Shown in pieces: positions 1 to 13,875 of a DNA stretch of 64,000 bases. Where the stretch lies: NCBI GenBank assembly GCA_964020155.1, contig OZ026546.1, positions 4,283,900-4,347,899 on the forward strand. Direction: 5' to 3'. The DNA is from Chondrilla cf. caribensis. Taxonomy: Eukaryota > Porifera > Demospongiae > Chondrillida > Chondrillidae. The notes under the pieces are model-generated. The model made no database searches, was not told the DNA's origin, and was given only the letters and a program-made list of their open reading frames with translations. The position numbers were made by a program, and so were the translations under genes. Each line of letters opens with the position of its first letter. Positions within the stretch are counted from its first letter, which is position 1.

Positions 1-25
1 ATTTCCAAAATTTACTCCTTTTCAG

Positions 26-3000
26 CTCACAATGACTATAGACCACCACATATCAGAACACGTAAGTAATCTTATAATTATTCATGCGTACAGTAATAAG
101 ATACAGAATCATAATTATGTTATGTGTAATTATTGGCAATTATAATTGCCGCTAATTTTTGATTTTATACATTGAGAAATTCCGATGCACCTAAAACTTA
201 ATGCCCTGTATCAAGTGTACACATGAAAACAAATATTAATCATAATATTATACAGATTTTGTGATAATTACTCACTTGTCTCCCTCTACATAGCAACACA
301 CACAACCATCAATATAGTTGATGACGATGTGGTAGAAAATATGGAATTTGCACGTGTTGTGATAACACTTTATGGCGTACGCACCAGTGGCCCCACGGAA
401 TTGATACTGAACATCTCTGACAATGATGGTAAAGTCTCCCTCTATTAATTAATTGTATATTTTCGTTCAATTTTGCAAGAATTTTTGTGTCACTTGTCAC
501 AAAATTATGTGGGGATATGATTAGCAGAATGATATCATTGCAATAATACATTGAATTTCAGTGTGTGAATTAGGCATTTGTGAATCAAATCTAATTTTTT
601 TAATTGCTACAGTTTGTGACACTCCTTATATATCATTTATATCCTTCATATCTTGTAGCCTATTTTTGTCTCATATTTCCACAGATCTTAATGTGTACAT
701 CGAAGCTAATGTATACAATGCTCCTGAATCAAATGGAAATTTGTTAATATCACTGGTTGCTGATGGAATAAGTGAATTCCCATTTATTGTGTCACTGCAA
801 ATAGACAGTGGATCAGCAAGTGAGGTCTTGCAATCGTGTATGCTTGATAGTGAGGATTTTTGTGTGATGTGTGTTTTTGTTCATATCTGTACATATACCT
901 TATAAGCACTATAGTACAATCATCCAAAGTGGGATGCCAGTTGAATGGCTTCCATCTAATTTTGTTCAGATGAAAGTGATTACTCTGTACCTGACAGTCC
1001 ACCAAGAGTGGAATTTCAACCAGGTTCAATGAAGGAAACACTCCTACTCCAGATTGAGAATGACAACATCTATGAAGAGACACAGAGTTTCACTCTTTCT
1101 ATCTCTAGCACAGAAAATGAAAGAGTACATTTTCAACCTGAGAACCATACCACTGTGAACATCCTTGACAATGAGGAAATCTTTGTTGGGTTCACTAAAC
1201 CCTTCTACACAGCTGTGGAGAATGATGGGAAAGTTCTGGTTGGGTTGAACATCATCCTACCATCTGGTGGAATTGAAGTAATGGTGAACTTCACAGTTAC
1301 CATAACAGCAATTAATGGAACAGCCATAGGTATATTCATGTTTATTATCATGTGCATGTATCCACAGGGCATTGAATGGAATAAGTGAACCTAATGTATT
1401 GACAGCATTATCCATGCCAAGTACCTATAGTATTAAGTAAACCGCTTAAACATGCACATGTCAATTGGAAACACCAAATTTCTGCCAAATTTGTGACTTG
1501 GGGCATGTGACAATTGAGTTACGGTGTGAAATTTTAAAACAATTTTTGATGTGAAAAAGCTCAATTATTCTTTGTGTTGCTGAAGAATGAGACAGATTAC
1601 CATAAGATAATATATAATAATAGCATAATAATATTATTATTGTTGTATTGTTGAACTTTATATGCATTATTATTTCTAAACCGCATCAAAGGATTTATCA
1701 CAGCTGTATATTTCATACAGATCTATATTGCCCTATCTCTTAGTATGGCGGGAAATTACATATAAGTGTCGTTTCCTAACTGGTGAACCTCTGAAAAGTA
1801 TCCATTGCTGAAGTATTCCAATAGTTTTCAGTCACTTGGAATCTTCAGAGCTCTCTTGGCATCTGTTTAGATGCAGTTTATAACCCACATCCTCGTTCTA
1901 TGATACTCAATGTAGGGATCAGTTTAGATGTCGATTACAACCTATACTTATAAGCTGTTCATAGTATTTTTATACATGCAATTATGTACATATGTAATGC
2001 ATGATTGTGGAGGTAATGTTACTTTTGTTGTCATCTCTCCAGTATTATATTACGTAATCTATTTCTTATCCATAATACATTTTTCATGAATATAAGTACT
2101 GAGAAAAATGTCATTTTGATATAGCCAATACCACCTAATAGTATTATCTCCATCCTGCAGATTTCAGTGATTATGTTTCGGAGACTCACCAAATGCAATT
2201 GGATACTAACATGCTGACATCTGAGGTGGAATTTCAAGTTATCAATGATGATATAATCGAAGCTAATGAGAATTTTACAGTAATAATAACAGGAATTACC
2301 CCACATGTGATGATCTTTAACGAAATGTCCAGTGCGACAATCCAAATCATTGATGACGATGATGGTACGTTGATTCCTGAATGAAAATAATATTAAATCA
2401 TTGTACGCGTCTATATGGTTGTTTACATACCAAACAACTTAGGAATGGAGGTTTGTGCATACACTGCAATAACATGTTAATATGTAGTGGTTACCTTGAT
2501 ATATACACAACAGGTTATGAAGTCATTCACAAATTACTTGCCTATTAATTTTGTGCATTGGTTATCCACATGGACAAATATTTTAATACCTCATAAATTG
2601 GTTATCATGAGTGAAATAGTATATACACTCTTCATTGATCACAGACGTTCCATGTGATGTTCTCCCATTCATTGAGAATGGAGGTCATGATAGTGAGCTA
2701 AAGCCTGGTGAAATGGCTCCAGAAGGTACCATTCTACAGTATAAGTGTGATGCTGGATACAGCCTGGAGGGATCCGAGAATATAACATGTATGGAAGGTG
2801 GAGAGTGGAGCAGTGAGCAGCCAAGTTGCGTGTGTGAGTTTGCAGACTTTCCAATCTTAGCACCTTATTCTTGTCCAACACAATTCACATTGGCTGACTT
2901 GTACTCCAATTTGTTACGACAGTAGGACTCGAGCTCTATTAAGACAAATCCCAAGGAGTCCTTAAAATAAATGTCTAAATTATTTGTTGATATATTTCAC

Positions 3001-4252
3001 TAGTATAGCAAATCAAACTATGTCAGAAGCTTCACAAAAGCTTTACACAGCATATTATCTTAGAGCTGAGATATTAATTTGTATCAACGAGTTTATACTG
3101 CAGTTAATTGTGGTCCATATACATTTGTCATATAATCTTGCTCCAAGCCCTACTAGTACCTCTGTAAATGTTATATTAGATTATCACTGACACCTCAAGT
3201 GTCACACCATCAAGAATCATACCCTGCATAATCAAAATATAATAGTAGTTACAAAAGTGTTTATTGAATACAGTAACTGTTATGTCTAATATGTTTCATT
3301 GTGTATAAATTGCTTGTTGAGCCAAATTCTCCATCGTACATAACTGAAATGTACATATGCTACATGAGGAGCATACATAAAGTATACACATTCACAATCC
3401 CAGTAATAGATAAAATATACAAACACTTAACATTGGCACATATTTACTGGACCTAGCTAAATTGCCACTCCAGTAATAATAATGCAACAACAGGTTGGGT
3501 GACTCTAGTAACTCTTAACAGTAGTCAGGAATGATAATCATAACATGTGAATTACTTGCTGCATCCAACATCAGAATAATTTGCACAGCATGAAAATTCG
3601 ACCATTAAGACCACACCAGATACTGTAGTTGGCCTCCATTGTGACATTTAATTGTGCTAACATTGTATGCACTTTGATACATGTATTGCGTCATATACTC
3701 ACAGTTTGTCCTCTGGATATCATTTTTGTGATTGATGATTCTTCGAGCATATCTGGGAACGAGTTCAAGCGTCTGAAGAACTTCCTCAACAACGTGGTGG
3801 ACAGTTTGGATATCGGAGAGGATCGTGTGAGGGTGGGAGTTATCAAGTATGCCAAGGGTGTCAAGGACGAGATAAGGCTGGATGACTTCACCACTAAGGC
3901 ATCTCTCAAGAGAGCCATCGCAATAATCAAGCATGAAAGAGGAGGAACCCGAACAGGAAGAGCTATTAGTCGCATGGTGAAAGCATTTCAGGGAGGATTT
4001 GGTGGGAGGAGTGATGCAGATAAAATTGGGATAGTCATCACAGATGGCAAATCAAAAGACAGTGTAGCAGGACCTGTGAGAAGAGCTGGAAGGGAAGGTA
4101 TCACTCTGTATGGCATTGGGATAGGCAGGAGCATTGATCGCAATGAAATACGAAGCATTGCAGGAGGAGATACTGGCCGCACTTTTTTCTCCACAAGTTT
4201 CTCTGTTCTTGGTAGGGTCACTCGGGAACTGACGGCTGCCTTGAGCTGCTAG
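26..4252 (+). CDS. Gene A (5' truncated): Calx-beta / Sushi / VWA secreted protein
   Basis: Predicted exons are 26-61, 294-428, 685-819, 970-1329, 2161-2364, 2645-2833 and 3705-4252 (TAG stop). Every intron is GT-AG and phase 1, and the joined frame is open. The signal peptide and first exons present in paralogues B and C must lie left of the window. Visible domains are the end of Calx-beta 2 (26-428), Calx-beta 3 and 4 (685-2364; core motifs VEFQPGS, ENDNIYEETQSF and the acidic IIDDDDG end), one Sushi/CCP domain (2645-2833; four Cys and a Trp) and a VWA domain. Calx-beta domains bind Ca2+ and build extended adhesion proteins, and Sushi and VWA domains bind protein ligands, so a secreted adhesion or matrix role is likely (inference). 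Unlike B, C and D, this copy carries the Sushi exon. AATAAA follows at 4340. Confidence 0.85.
2645..2833 (+). CDS. Sushi (CCP) domain exon of gene A
   Basis: This 189-nt exon has phase 1 at both ends and a perfect GTGAGT donor. It encodes about 63 residues with the Sushi hallmarks: four cysteines (in PCDV, YKCDAGY, NITC and PSC), the GY after the second Cys and a Trp (GEWSS) before the last. It can be added or skipped without shifting frame between the last Calx-beta exon and the VWA exon. It lies in about 1.1 kb that B and C lack at the same intron. Confidence 0.85.
3705..4252 (+). CDS. VWA domain, terminal exon of gene A
   Basis: This 548-nt exon encodes a whole VWA domain of about 182 residues. 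The metal-ion-dependent adhesion site is intact: DDSSS (the DxSxS motif) in FVIDDSSSIS, the Thr of GGTRTGRAI, and the Asp of IVITDGKS. The domain ends in a Cys just before the TAG stop, which may pair with the Cys of the opening VCP. No transmembrane or GPI-like segment follows, so the product should be secreted. Confidence 0.92.
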
Positions 4253-4339
4253 CATGTGTGCTCATACTATGTAGCACTAACACTCGTAGATTGTAGCAAT
4301 ATTGGCTACTTCATTATCAACTATGATAGTAGGTTTCTT

Positions 4340-4345
4340 AATAAA
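4340..4345 (+). promoter_or_regulatory. Probable poly(A) signal of gene A
   Basis: AATAAA lies 88 nt after the stop codon. The same hexamer is at the matching place after gene B (13200-13205). After gene C the aligned site has become a run of A. Confidence 0.5.
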
Positions 4346-6360
4346 GCATCAGCATAACATTATAGATCATATCTGGTAGAAAGTTGATGGATTGTATGCA
4401 ATTATTAGAATTTCAATGATATATTATTACATATGTTATTGCACGTGCACGGTAATATAATCCATTATCATCACACTTGTGTAATGGATGAGGTGCAAAT
4501 AATAAAAAAATAAATTAACATAGAATTCAATGTCCTAAATGCAATAGATACATAAGAGCCGGATGCCGGATGCAATATAGGAAAGTCATTGATAACTACA
4601 ATAAGCAGCAATAATAATATTACTCATTCCACGCAAAAGTTGCATGTTCTTTGGAGTGATACTGACTCTTAAACTTAAGGTACAAAAATTCTCTCAATGT
4701 ATGAGAGTGTATATAAGAAAAAAACAACCTTTATGTACAGTTCATGAGGGAGGAGACATTTCAATTTGATATTCTAGGAAGACCTAGCCGGGGATGTGAA
4801 CTATTATTTGAAGCCAATCTCTGTAGCTACCCATAACCCCAGCTACATTCAGAGGTGCATAATTTACAGGAGAGTATAGGAGAGAAAACTCTAAGCACCG
4901 TTTTGAATAACTCATGGGGAAGGAGGCATATCCATTTGACATTATGGACAGACCTAGCTGGAGATCTGAACTAACTTATGAAACAATTTCCACCTCATGA
5001 GGTGGCCACTACCCCAACCTACATACTCTTACAAATCTCTTCCCATCTCTGTAACCTTAGCTACATTTGGAATTTGAAATATTATAACCATAAGCTCCAA
5101 ACATCCAATCAATAACATATCTTCACCTTTACTGATTGTACACACACATAGTATAAATACGTGAGCAGCAGTGTAGTTATAAAAGGAGCATTTGTCTCTG
5201 TTTGCCACCAAAGGGACTTGATTTAGTGAGACCCAGCCAAGATTCAACCTTCAACCACAGACTTAGGTGAGGCATTCATGAAACCTGAAACACTCGTCAT
5301 TGTCCAGATATACACATCTATTTAAGACTAATCACTTTAGTTCCATAATTTTTTTGACAATATCAACAGATCAGTGAAATATTAAATGACTAATTTAATA
5401 CCACTTTTATTTAACTATTTGGTACACAACTTAATGGAGGTGTTCCAGTCTCCTTGCCTATAAACAGAAAAAATTAAGTAATGTTAGTGCAATTATTATT
5501 AAAGTGTCTTATCTAATTGCACACTTGAGAAGGGTCAGTATATGGGGGTATGGAATAACGATTGTGTCATTCAATGTCATTAATTTTGTACTTTGTGCTT
5601 GATGTTTAAACTGTCTCTACAAGCCCTCTTATTTGCTACAATGTTGTGTTACGACTATAATACTACACGGCTGAGACATAATTATATAAATGCATACGTA
5701 TACACCGTTAAGACACTCTGCACATGCATGGAGTAAATCATTTGTAAAAGTGAATACTGAAGCAAGTCTACCACATGCATATTAATATTTTAAATAGTAT
5801 TATATACAGTATATACTTCAGTTGACCATTGCTCTGAAAGTGCAAACAATATATACTTCTGTGCCTCAGGTATATTGAATCAGATACAGTACTATGACTA
5901 TTTAAATTTTCTTCATTAAATAGTGTTGAAAAAAATTCCAAAATGCCACTGCCTTAACTCTTTGTCGATATGCACAATTCTTATCTTGAGAGACAAATGT
6001 ACAAGAGACTGCTATTCTGTTGGCTTTCTGACAGTCAAGTTGTAGTCATGGAGACCAAACATGCATGTATGGAATGATGTGGACTCATTGTTACTGATTT
6101 ACACTGAGCTGGAATGCTTTGTAGACTGGCACAATCCAATTATCCTCCTGCAAATCAAATACTTCAAATTACTCGTTGAGATGTAGTTGTAAAGAGCATA
6201 TCTCCGTGGAGTGGATGTTTCTACAGTACACGCCGCAGGAAATTAAAAGTACACATTTCCGCAGGGTTTTCCACAAACATCTAGGAGTGATAATTTGTGG
6301 ATAGACGAAACAAAATTGCACTTATCTTTGCAGATTTTTTGCGCAAACTGAGGGACCGAT

Positions 6361-6522
6361 ATGAACGAACAGTACCTGATCGCTGTCGGGATCCTGTCAA
6401 AATTTGGCATACTAGTAGCTTCTCTTCTCGATATAGATAACTTATTATCTTCATTTTTTAATTTCGGTATTTGGTCATTCTTATTATTCGCATTTCGATT
6501 AATACTGAAAATGTGTCGTTAA
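6361..6522 (+). CDS. Small 53-aa ORF, possibly membrane-associated (unverified)
   Basis: An ATG-initiated ORF of 53 codons ends in TAA. It opens MNEQYLIAVG and has two hydrophobic stretches, one around FGILVASLLD and one around FGIWSFLLFAFRL. The duplicate at 16206-16367 keeps it with four base changes, two of them amino-acid changes (I to V, L to P). That pattern does not show selection, since the flanks are equally conserved. No family is recognised, and it may be chance. Confidence 0.15.
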   Translation: MNEQYLIAVGILSKFGILVASLLDIDNLLSSFFNFGIWSFLLFAFRLILKMCR

Positions 6523-8515
6523 TTACTGTAATGTTTACATACAATGTGACGTTTGATCATTCGTACATAGAAAGCATAGTAGCCATTTTTCAATAACTGC
6601 GGCAATGTTTGTGGAAAGTTGTGTGGATATCCGAAGATTGCTGAAGAGGGTCAAATACAGAAATCGCAGAACAAGGTACATTGTCTGTGGCGTGTACCAT
6701 AGGTTATACCATAATCATTTTAATATTATCGAAATTGATTGATTACAATGAAAATTATGATAGTGTGAAGTGGACCATGACGGAATTTTCATGGTGAAGT
6801 TAATTATTTCACATTGTTTCATCCCAAATCATTAGATCAGGAATCACGTCATCAGAATTGTATATTCAATATCAAATGCACATATCACACAATAAACTTT
6901 TGACTTTTGAATCCAAGCATAGTACAGATGTTGACATGGTGGTCATCATTTGGAGAAAAAAAAACAGATAGAGTAGTAACAACACATTTCATATCTATAG
7001 ACTGTTGAAGGCCACACAATCTCAAGAATGTTGTTTTGTCATGTGTACATACTAGAGGCATCATTCCAGTTGCAAGTTCTATTTTTGGGACTTGCTTATC
7101 AGCTACTACACTAATGTAAAGTATGAAAATACTTAATAAGACATTCCTATGTAGCTAGTACACAAGCCTGGGACTTAATACATACATTGATGGTATGCAG
7201 TATGCAGTATAAAATTAATGTTTGAATGCTTGCTTATCTCGTATGTACTACAGTAATGTACATTATGGTAATACTTAGTAAGATAGGCAGTCTAATATCC
7301 AATAATGACCTGCTTGGATGTAGGCATTCCTATGTGACTGGTACACAACCCTGGGACTTAACACCTGCATTGATGGTATGTAGTATCTTAAAAGGAAAAG
7401 AATGCTTTGAACACTACTGCAGTACTCGTAGGATGGAGACGATAGTCTGTGTAGCCCAGGAATGAAGCCATATGGACACATAGTCTGCATAGTATTGCAA
7501 AAATACCTGAGTAGTTGTGCTGTAGCTAGTACACAATGACTTGAGTCATCACTGGATTTGCCCTCCTGAATTCAAACACCACAGTGACAAAGGTCAATTA
7601 CATGCAAATTAAATTGCATCAATTGGCTATTATATCATTACACTTATTGTAATAGTGTATGTTAAATAAATGATTCATTGAAGATCGATCGGCACATCAC
7701 TAACAATTAACTTTGTGGTATTGAGCAATCAAGCTCTCAAATTTGATATTGCTGCCTATTTGTTGGTATTATATAGAGAGAAATTACTGTAGTATAATAT
7801 CCTTCACATAATACTTTGAAACAACTACCTGGGTTTGTACTTACATATGTACTTCTTGTTAGAGCTAGTACACAACGACTTGAGTGATCACTGGATTTGC
7901 CCTCCTGAGTTGAAACATCACAGTAACAAAGGTCACGACTGCAATTACATGCAAATTAAATTGCACCAAATGCCTATAATTATATTATTATCATCACACC
8001 TACTGTATGTTAAACGATTCATTAAAGATCAATCGGCACATCACTAACAATTAATTCTGTGGTATTGAGCAACCAAGGTCTTAAAATTGATATTCCTGCC
8101 TATTTGCTGGTATTACAGAGAAATTTTTGTAGTATTATATCCTTCACATAATTCCTTGAAACTTGTTTAACAAGTACCTGGATTTGTACTTAAATATATC
8201 ATGTACTTCTGGTTAGAGAGTACACTCCACTCCGTCTGGTTCATGTTAGAGTACACTATGACAATCAATATGGATAGCCAGTACTTCTGATAAAAAGTAC
8301 AGATATGATGTAACCTTGAAGGTACGTAGTTACTAGGCAGGTTTGACTGTTTCTTTTTAAATCAGTCTTTTGGTTATGTTGGTAAATGTAATGTATTTTA
8401 TTAATAGCATTAAATGTGTAATCACACCTAACATGAAGTTGATAACGTATTTTCTGTTAAATAATCCTCTAGACGAACACGGCATTTGTAGCAATTTGTA
8501 AAGAATTTGAAAATA

Positions 8516-9209
8516 ATGGTGTTCATAAAGTGGATGGTAACATTCATGATCTGCATTTACGTGGTACAGCCCATCTGCTATTCACAAAGTGAGCGTTATC
8601 GAAATGCTACAAGGAAAGCTAATTAATAAACTCTTAATGCATGCATGCAAAACCAAGCATTGATGAAAGTTAACTAGCAAACTCACAATTGCAAATTTGT
8701 CCACCCTGAACATGTAAACCATGACATTGTGCAAAATATGCGCTTTGGTCTTTTGGAGAAGTTGTATTTTCAAATATTGCTCGTATTCTTATAGTGTACA
8801 TGCATTATTTTGTATGTTTGGCTATAATCAATGATGATTCTGCATGAAAATATACAGTGTCATTGTTTGTACAGCCATACAGGTTCAATTTGAAGAATTT
8901 GGTATGAGAGTTCAAGAGAATGCTGGCTCTTTTGAAATTGTTCTGATTGCAAATCAGATACACAATGAAAGCTACAGTGTTTCAATTTTATTCTTGGGTG
9001 GATCTGCCCGTAAGAAAATAGTACAGTGTGTGATAATGTTTGTACAAATCAGCTTGTACCATAGATGTGTGAAGGCCTGTTTGAGTACGTGTGTACATTT
9101 TTACATGCATGTGTCTGCATGTAATTTTCAATATATTACCCCCAATATAAATCATGATGTTATAAATTCTCTGTTGTGTTCTTGTTTTGGAATACATATT
9201 GAATATAAT

Positions 9210-9250
<41 letters not shown>

Positions 9251-12200
9251 GTATACCCCGATCATATCACAATAATATTATAATATAAAATATTGCATGA
9301 GTGTAACTTAGTGGAAGTCAAAATGACAACATTAAGGGCCAATTACAAACACCAAGAATTAGAATGTGATAGGAAATTCAGTACAAGCACTTTACTGATA
9401 TTATACATGATAATATCTTAAATTAAAAAATAATAATATTTTCCACCTGAAAAGATGCACTAGTAATTCAAATGTTAGTGGTGGTAGCCCCACCAGTATT
9501 TCAACTCAAATTGCAATAACTTGTTTGGTATCTTATGCTATTATCACAGGTCCCAGTCAACATAATATATCATCACCACGTTTGGAAGTGGAATTCCAAC
9601 CAGGCAGAAATACGACCAGTGTGGTTGTAGCCATTGTAGATGACGTTGTATATGGTTTTGATCTTTCTAGTATGGATCTTCGCCTATTCAGTGAAACTCA
9701 TGACTTTGTTACAATTGGTAGAAAAAGGAGGTTGGTGGTGCAAATAGTTGATGATGAGGTTTACACAGTAAAAATAGCGAGCTTCCCAGACTTTGTTACT
9801 GAGGGCAATGATGCAGCAGCAGTGGTAGTCCTTGATATTCAGGAACCTCCTGGGGGTTCATCTGTAACCCCCCATATCAATACAGTAGTGCGTGTCACTG
9901 GTGGAAGTGCCAGAGGTAAGCTTGAGTACACCTCACACTCAAATGCTAATGTGTTATCACCATTTCCGAAATTTACTCCTTTTCAGTTGACAGTGACTAT
10001 AGATCACCAAATGTCATAACACGTAAGTAATTAATTCTATAATTGTTCACACATACAGTAATACAATACAGAATCCCAATAATGCTACGTGTAATTATTG
10101 GTAATTATAATTTTTATGCATATTCCACTAATTTTTGATTTTGAAATTAGTAGTACATATTGTGATAATTTCAATGTACATAAAACTTCATGCCCTGTAT
10201 GAAGTGTACACAAGAAAAAAATTAAATATTAATCTTAATATACGGATTTTGTGATAATTCACTCCCTTTGTCTCCCTTTACATAGCAACACATGTAACCA
10301 TCGATATAATTGATGACGATGTGGTAGAAAATATGAAATTTGCACGGGTTGAGATAAGAATATTTGGCATACGCACCAACGGTACCACGGAAGTGATACT
10401 TAACATCTTTGACAATGACGGTAAAATATCATTCAATTAATTAATTGCATATCATCATTCAATTTTGTGAGCATTTTTGTTTTTTCACTTGTCACAAAAT
10501 TATGTGGGGATATGATTAGCAGAATGATATCTTTGCAAAAATACATTGAATTTCATTGTGTAAATAAGGCATTTGTGAATCAAATCTAATTTCTCAACTT
10601 GCTACAGATTGTGATGCTCCTTATATACCATTTATATTCTTCATATCTTGTTGCCTATTTGTTTCTCATAATTTCACAGATCTTAATGTGTACATTGAAT
10701 CTAATGTATACAATGCTCCTGAATCAAATGGAAATTTGTTAATATCACTGGTTGCTGATGGAATAAGTGAATTCCCATTTATTGTGTCGCTGCAAATAGA
10801 CCGTGGATCAGCAAGTGAGGTTGTGTGTGCTTGCTTATGTCATCTTGTGTGTGATGTGTTTTTTGTCGATGTCTGTACAGGTACCTTTGCATGTGTTAGC
10901 ATAAGCATTATGCAATCATCCGAAGTGTGATGCACGTTGAATGGCTTCCATCTCATTTTCTTCAGATGAAAGTGATTACTCTGTACCTGACAGTCCACCA
11001 AGAGTAGAATTCCAACCAGGTTCAACGAAGGAAACACTCCTACTCCAGATTGAGAATGACAACATCTATGAAGAGACACAGAGTTTCACTCTTTCTATCT
11101 CTAGCACAGAAAATGAAAGAATACATTTTAAAGCTGAGAACCATACCACTGTGAACATCCTTGACAATGAGGAAATCTTTGTTGGGTTCACTAAACCCTT
11201 TTACACAGCTGTGGAGAATGATGGGAAAGCTCTGGTCGGGTTGAATATCATCCTACCATCTGGTGGAAGTGAAGTAATGGTGAACTTCACAGTTACCATA
11301 GCAACAATGAATGGAACAGCCACAGGTATATTCGTGTTTGTTATTATGTGCATGCATCCACAGGGTATTGAATGGAATAAGTGAACCTAATGTATTGACA
11401 GCATTATCCATGTCAAATACCTATCCTATTAAGTAAATCAATTTAACATGTAAATTGAAAACACAAAACTTCTGCCAAACTTTGTGACTAGGACATGAGG
11501 AAATTGGGTCATGGTGTGAAGTTTTAAAACAATCATTGATATGAAGAGGCTCAATTATTCTTCGTGAGACAGATTACCATAATATATTTGTAATAATTAT
11601 AATTATTGCATTGTTAAACTTCATATGCATCATGTTTAACCTGATGTGAGACCACATCGAATGATTTATCACAGCAGCTATACATTTCATACAGATCTAT
11701 ATTGTCCTATATATCTTTTAGTATGGTGGGAAAATACAGATAAGAGTGATTTTCTAACACCAAAACTACTGGTGAACCTCCAAAATGTACCCATTGCTGA
11801 AGTATTCCAATAATTTCACTGGGAATTTTCAGAGACCTTACCATCTGTTTAGATGCAGGTTATAGCCCCCATCCTCGTTGTATGATATTCATGCATGGAG
11901 GCACTTAAAAGAATCTGTTTAAAAGCAGATTATAATCTATACATGTATACTGTTCATAGTAATTACAATTATGTATGTATATAGTACATGATTGTGGAGG
12001 TTAATATGTTACTTTTGTTGTCATCTCTCCGGTATTATTATTATAATGTAGCCTATTTCTTACCAATATACATTTTTCATGCATATAATTACCAAGAAAG
12101 ATGTCATTTTGATACAGCTGATACCACCTAATAGTAATGTCTCCATCCTGCAGATAACAGTGATTATGTTTCGGAGACTCACCAAGTGCAATTGGATACC

Positions 12201-13110
12201 AACATGCTGACATCTGAAGTAGAATTTCAAGTTATCAATGATGATATAATCGAAGCCAATGAGAATTTCACAGTAAAGATAACAGGAATTACCCCACATG
12301 TGATGATCTCTGACGAAATGTCCAGTGCGACAATCCAAATCATTGATGACGATGATGGTACGTTGATTTCTGAATAAAAATAATCTTAAATCTTTGTACA
12401 CGTCTATAGTTGTTTACATTCCAGACAACTTAGGAATGGAGGTTTATGCATACACTGCAATAACATGTTAATATGTAGAGGTTACTTTGCTATATACACA
12501 ACAGGTTATGAAGTCAGTCAAAGTATGCACTTTGTTACATGTATTGCATCACATCCTTGCAGTTTGTCCTCAGGACATCATTTTTGTAATTGATGATTCC
12601 TCAAGCATCTCTGGGAACGAGTTCAAGCTTCTGAAGAAATTCCTCATCAACTTGGTGGACAGTTTGGATATCGGAGAGGATCGTGTGAGGGTGGGAGTTA
12701 TCAAGTATGCCAAGGGAGTCAAGGATGAGATAAGGCTGGATGACTTCACCACTAAGGCATCTCTTAAGAGAGCCATCGCACGAATCAAGCATGAAAGAGG
12801 AGGAACCCGAACAGGAAGAGCTATCAGTCGCATGGTTAAAGCATTTCAGGGGGGATTTGGTGGGAGGAGTGATGCAGATAAAATTGGGATAGTCATCACA
12901 GATGGCAAATCAAAAGACAGTGTAGCAGGACCTGTAAGAAGAGCTGGAAGGGAAGGTATCACTCTGTATGGCATTGGGATAGGCAGGAGCATTGATCGTG
13001 ATGAAATACGAAGCATTGCAGGAGGAGACACTGGCCGCACTTTCTTCTCCACAAGTTTCTCTGTCCTTGGTAGGGTCACTCGGGAACTGACGGCTGCCTT
13101 GAGCTGCTAG
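8516..13110 (+). CDS. Gene B: signal peptide, four Calx-beta domains, VWA
   Basis: The nine predicted exons are 8516-8588, 8875-9009, 9550-9915, 9987-10022, 10286-10420, 10680-10814, 10966-11325, 12154-12357 and 12563-13110. They total 1,992 nt, or 663 aa, and all introns are GT-AG and phase 1. The ATG at 8516 starts a clear signal peptide (MVFIKWMVTF..., cut near YSQ). Four Calx-beta domains span about residues 25-481; each is split into an N-half and a C-half by exon borders. The large exons (366 and 360 nt) carry the C-half of one domain and the N-half of the next. A VWA domain with intact MIDAS ends the protein (482-663). The product is probably a secreted Ca2+-dependent adhesion protein of aggregation-factor type (inference). 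The N-terminal exons differ strongly from gene C, whereas the VWA and flanks are nearly the same. Confidence 0.88.
9213..9249. repeat. (TA)n microsatellite in gene B intron 2
   Basis: An uninterrupted AT dinucleotide run lies in the intron between exons 2 and 3. Gene C lacks the run at the matching place. Confidence 0.95.
12563..13110 (+). CDS. VWA domain, terminal exon of gene B
   Basis: A 548-nt exon encodes about 182 residues opening VCPQDIIF. The MIDAS motifs DDSSS, GGTRTG and VITDG are all present. It differs from gene C at about 7 residues, counted by eye. The upstream intron is only 205 nt and lacks the Sushi exon found in gene A. Confidence 0.92.
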
Positions 13111-13199
13111 GATAAGTGTGCTCATACTATGTAGCACTAAAACTCATTGATTGTAGCAGTATAGGCTAATTCATTATCAAAGATGATAGTAGGGTTCTC

Positions 13200-13205
13200 A
13201 ATAAA
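13200..13205 (+). promoter_or_regulatory. Probable poly(A) signal of gene B
   Basis: AATAAA lies 90 nt after the TAG stop, at the position that matches 4340-4345 behind gene A. Confidence 0.5.
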
Positions 13206-13608
13206 ACATTATATTAGACCAACTCTATATCAGCATAACATTTATTTATCATACCTGGTAGAAAGTAGATAGATTGTATGCAATTATTAAAATTTCAATG
13301 ATATATAATCTGATTACAAATATTATTGCACTTTTACGGCAATATAATCAATTATTATCACACTTGTGTAATGAATAAAATGCAAGTAATGGGAAAATAA
13401 ACTAACATGCATGGAATTCAATGTCTCAAAAGTATTAGATATGTAAAAGAGGCTATACTCAGCCGGATGTGATATAGAAAAGATATTGGAGAACTACAAG
13501 CAGCAATCATTACTCATTCCATACAAAAATCATATGTTTATTAGAGAGATACTGACTCTTAAACTTAAAACAGTGAAGCGAATTACAGTGAGAGAGTTCT
13601 TGCATCCA

Positions 13609-13645
13609 GTGTGTGTACGTGGTGTGTGTACGTGTGTGTGTGAGT

Positions 13646-13736
<91 letters not shown>

Positions 13737-13741
13737 TGTGT

Positions 13742-13822
<81 letters not shown>

Positions 13823-13875
13823 GTGTGTGTGTGTCCATCCCCATGTGTGTGCATGTGTGTATGTGTGTATTGATC
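13609..13875. repeat. (GT)n microsatellite
   Basis: A long GT run with a few interruptions is followed by TGTGTCCATCCCC. Long Cys-Val and His-Thr ORFs in all frames here are repeat artefacts. Confidence 0.97.

Larger units (their letters stand above)
4253..8515. repeat. Intergenic A-B: left copy of the segmental duplication
   Basis: No multi-exon gene is recognised here. From about 4,950, and especially from 5,500 to 8,515, the sequence matches 14,860-17,996 closely, with single-base changes and a few indels. It also contains local tandem duplications: 7,085-7,220 against 7,250-7,400, and 7,525-7,700 against 7,855-8,060. A 53-codon ORF at 6361-6522 is retained in the other copy. The stretch supplies the upstream region of gene B. 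Confidence 0.8.

Noticed and set aside
7226..7465. 79-codon ORF also present at 17,071-17,277
   Set aside because: It lies in duplicated intergenic DNA, its frame ends differently in the two copies, and no hydrophobic or domain pattern supports it.
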